DNA of 5,492 nucleotides from Bacteroidales bacterium UBA4417 (GTDB lineage: Bacteria; Bacteroidota; Bacteroidia; Bacteroidales; UBA4417), in contig DGQJ01000260.1 in the NCBI GenBank assembly GCA_002389705.1, forward strand, positions 7,533-13,024, given 5' to 3'. The notes below the pieces were generated by a model. It had not been told where the DNA came from. It saw only the letters and a list, made by a program, of their open reading frames with translations, and did no database searches. Position numbers and translations under genes: made by a program. This document shows positions 5,080 to 5,492 of the stretch, in pieces (position 1 is the first letter of the stretch; every line of letters begins with the position of its first letter).

Positions 5080-5492
5080 ATGATGTATATGAAAAAAATC
5101 TATCTAATCGCGGCATGCCTGGTTCTGGCTTTTGTATCGAAAGCACAATCCAATACTGACGAAATTAACTTTATGCAAAGCACCTATGGTATGCAGAAAA
5201 AGCAACTCATTGCGCTGCATATGCAGGTAAGCAAAGCTGATTCGGCAAAATTCTGGGCACTTTACGACGCCTATGAAGTTACAAGAAAAGACATTGGCAA
5301 AAAAAGAATTGCCAATATTGAAGAATACTCGAAAAACTACGATAAGCTCACCAACGAAAAAACCGACGCGCTCATTAACACTTCCATAGAGGTGTATAAT
5401 GACTTTGGCAAACTGTGGAAAGATACATATAAAAAAATGGCTAAGGACATTTCGCCACTCACAGCCGGGAAATTTATTCAGGTAGAAATGTA
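5080..5492 (+). CDS. Secreted helical protein of unknown function, C-terminus cut by window edge
   Basis: The frame is open to the right edge, giving 137 residues. Three in-frame ATGs (5080, 5083, 5089) are available. The A-rich stretch just before 5080 favours the first, while the third gives the cleanest signal peptide (MKKIYLIAACLVLAFV..., cleaved after SKA before Gln20). Numbering from 5089, the mature protein is highly charged and mostly helical: FMQSTYGMQKKQL (28-40), FWALYDAYEVTRKDIGKKR (55-73), YSKNYDKLTNEKTDAL (80-95), and a near-terminal SPLTAGKFIQVE (122-133). The pattern Y/FG-x-x-KK, FW-x-LY-x-YE, GKKRI and LT-x-E is what I recall of a Bacteroidota family of exported proteins with no assigned function. 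The LT-x-x-(K)F segment loosely recalls the LTxxQ repeat of the Spy/CpxP periplasmic chaperones, but homology is unproven. The true C-terminus is probably only a few tens of residues beyond the edge. Confidence 0.8.
   Translation, partial: MMYMKKIYLIAACLVLAFVSKAQSNTDEINFMQSTYGMQKKQLIALHMQVSKADSAKFWALYDAYEVTRKDIGKKRIANIEEYSKNYDKLTNEKTDALINTSIEVYNDFGKLWKDTYKKMAKDISPLTAGKFIQVEM

Overview
The window (about 43-45% GC by eye) most likely comes from a member of the Bacteroidota, probably a Bacteroidales/Marinilabiliales-like organism. The evidence is the gene families (Omp85 barrels without POTRA domains, a DcaP-type porin, a DUF4136 lipoprotein), the signal peptides that mostly end in Ala-Gln or Ser-Gln, A/T-rich start regions without Shine-Dalgarno sequences, and several TAnnTTTG octamers, the -7 element of the Bacteroidota primary sigma factor. 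All six genes appear to encode cell-envelope proteins (outer membrane, lipoprotein or periplasm). No mobile element, tRNA, rRNA or CRISPR array was seen.

Layout. (1) 3-473 (+) is the C-terminal part of an Omp85-type barrel cut by the left edge. (2) 502-1698 (-) is a DcaP-like porin, convergent with gene 1. (3) 1961-3187 (+) is a complete Omp85-type barrel without POTRA domains, divergent from the porin across a 262-bp promoter region and clearly paralogous to gene 1. (4, 5) On the minus strand, a DUF4136 lipoprotein (4013-4630) is followed after 13 bp by a small outer-membrane beta-barrel (3403-3999). They look like one operon closed by a clear intrinsic terminator at 3313-3343. (6) A 449-bp noncoding stretch rich in dyads separates this operon from a divergent gene (5080 to the right edge), which encodes a secreted helical protein of a Bacteroidota family of unknown function.

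How the genes relate. Genes 1-3 form a cluster of two barrel-only Omp85 paralogs flanking a porin. Genes 4-5 form a lipoprotein/outer-membrane-protein pair. No enzyme, regulator or defence system is present, and no clearly new system emerges. The points most worth following up are the paralogous Omp85 pair (one with an eroded loop-6 motif), the porin with two mature cysteines and a C-terminal tail beyond its terminal Phe, and a full-consensus promoter about 210 bp upstream of the lipoprotein operon, which implies a long leader containing dyads.
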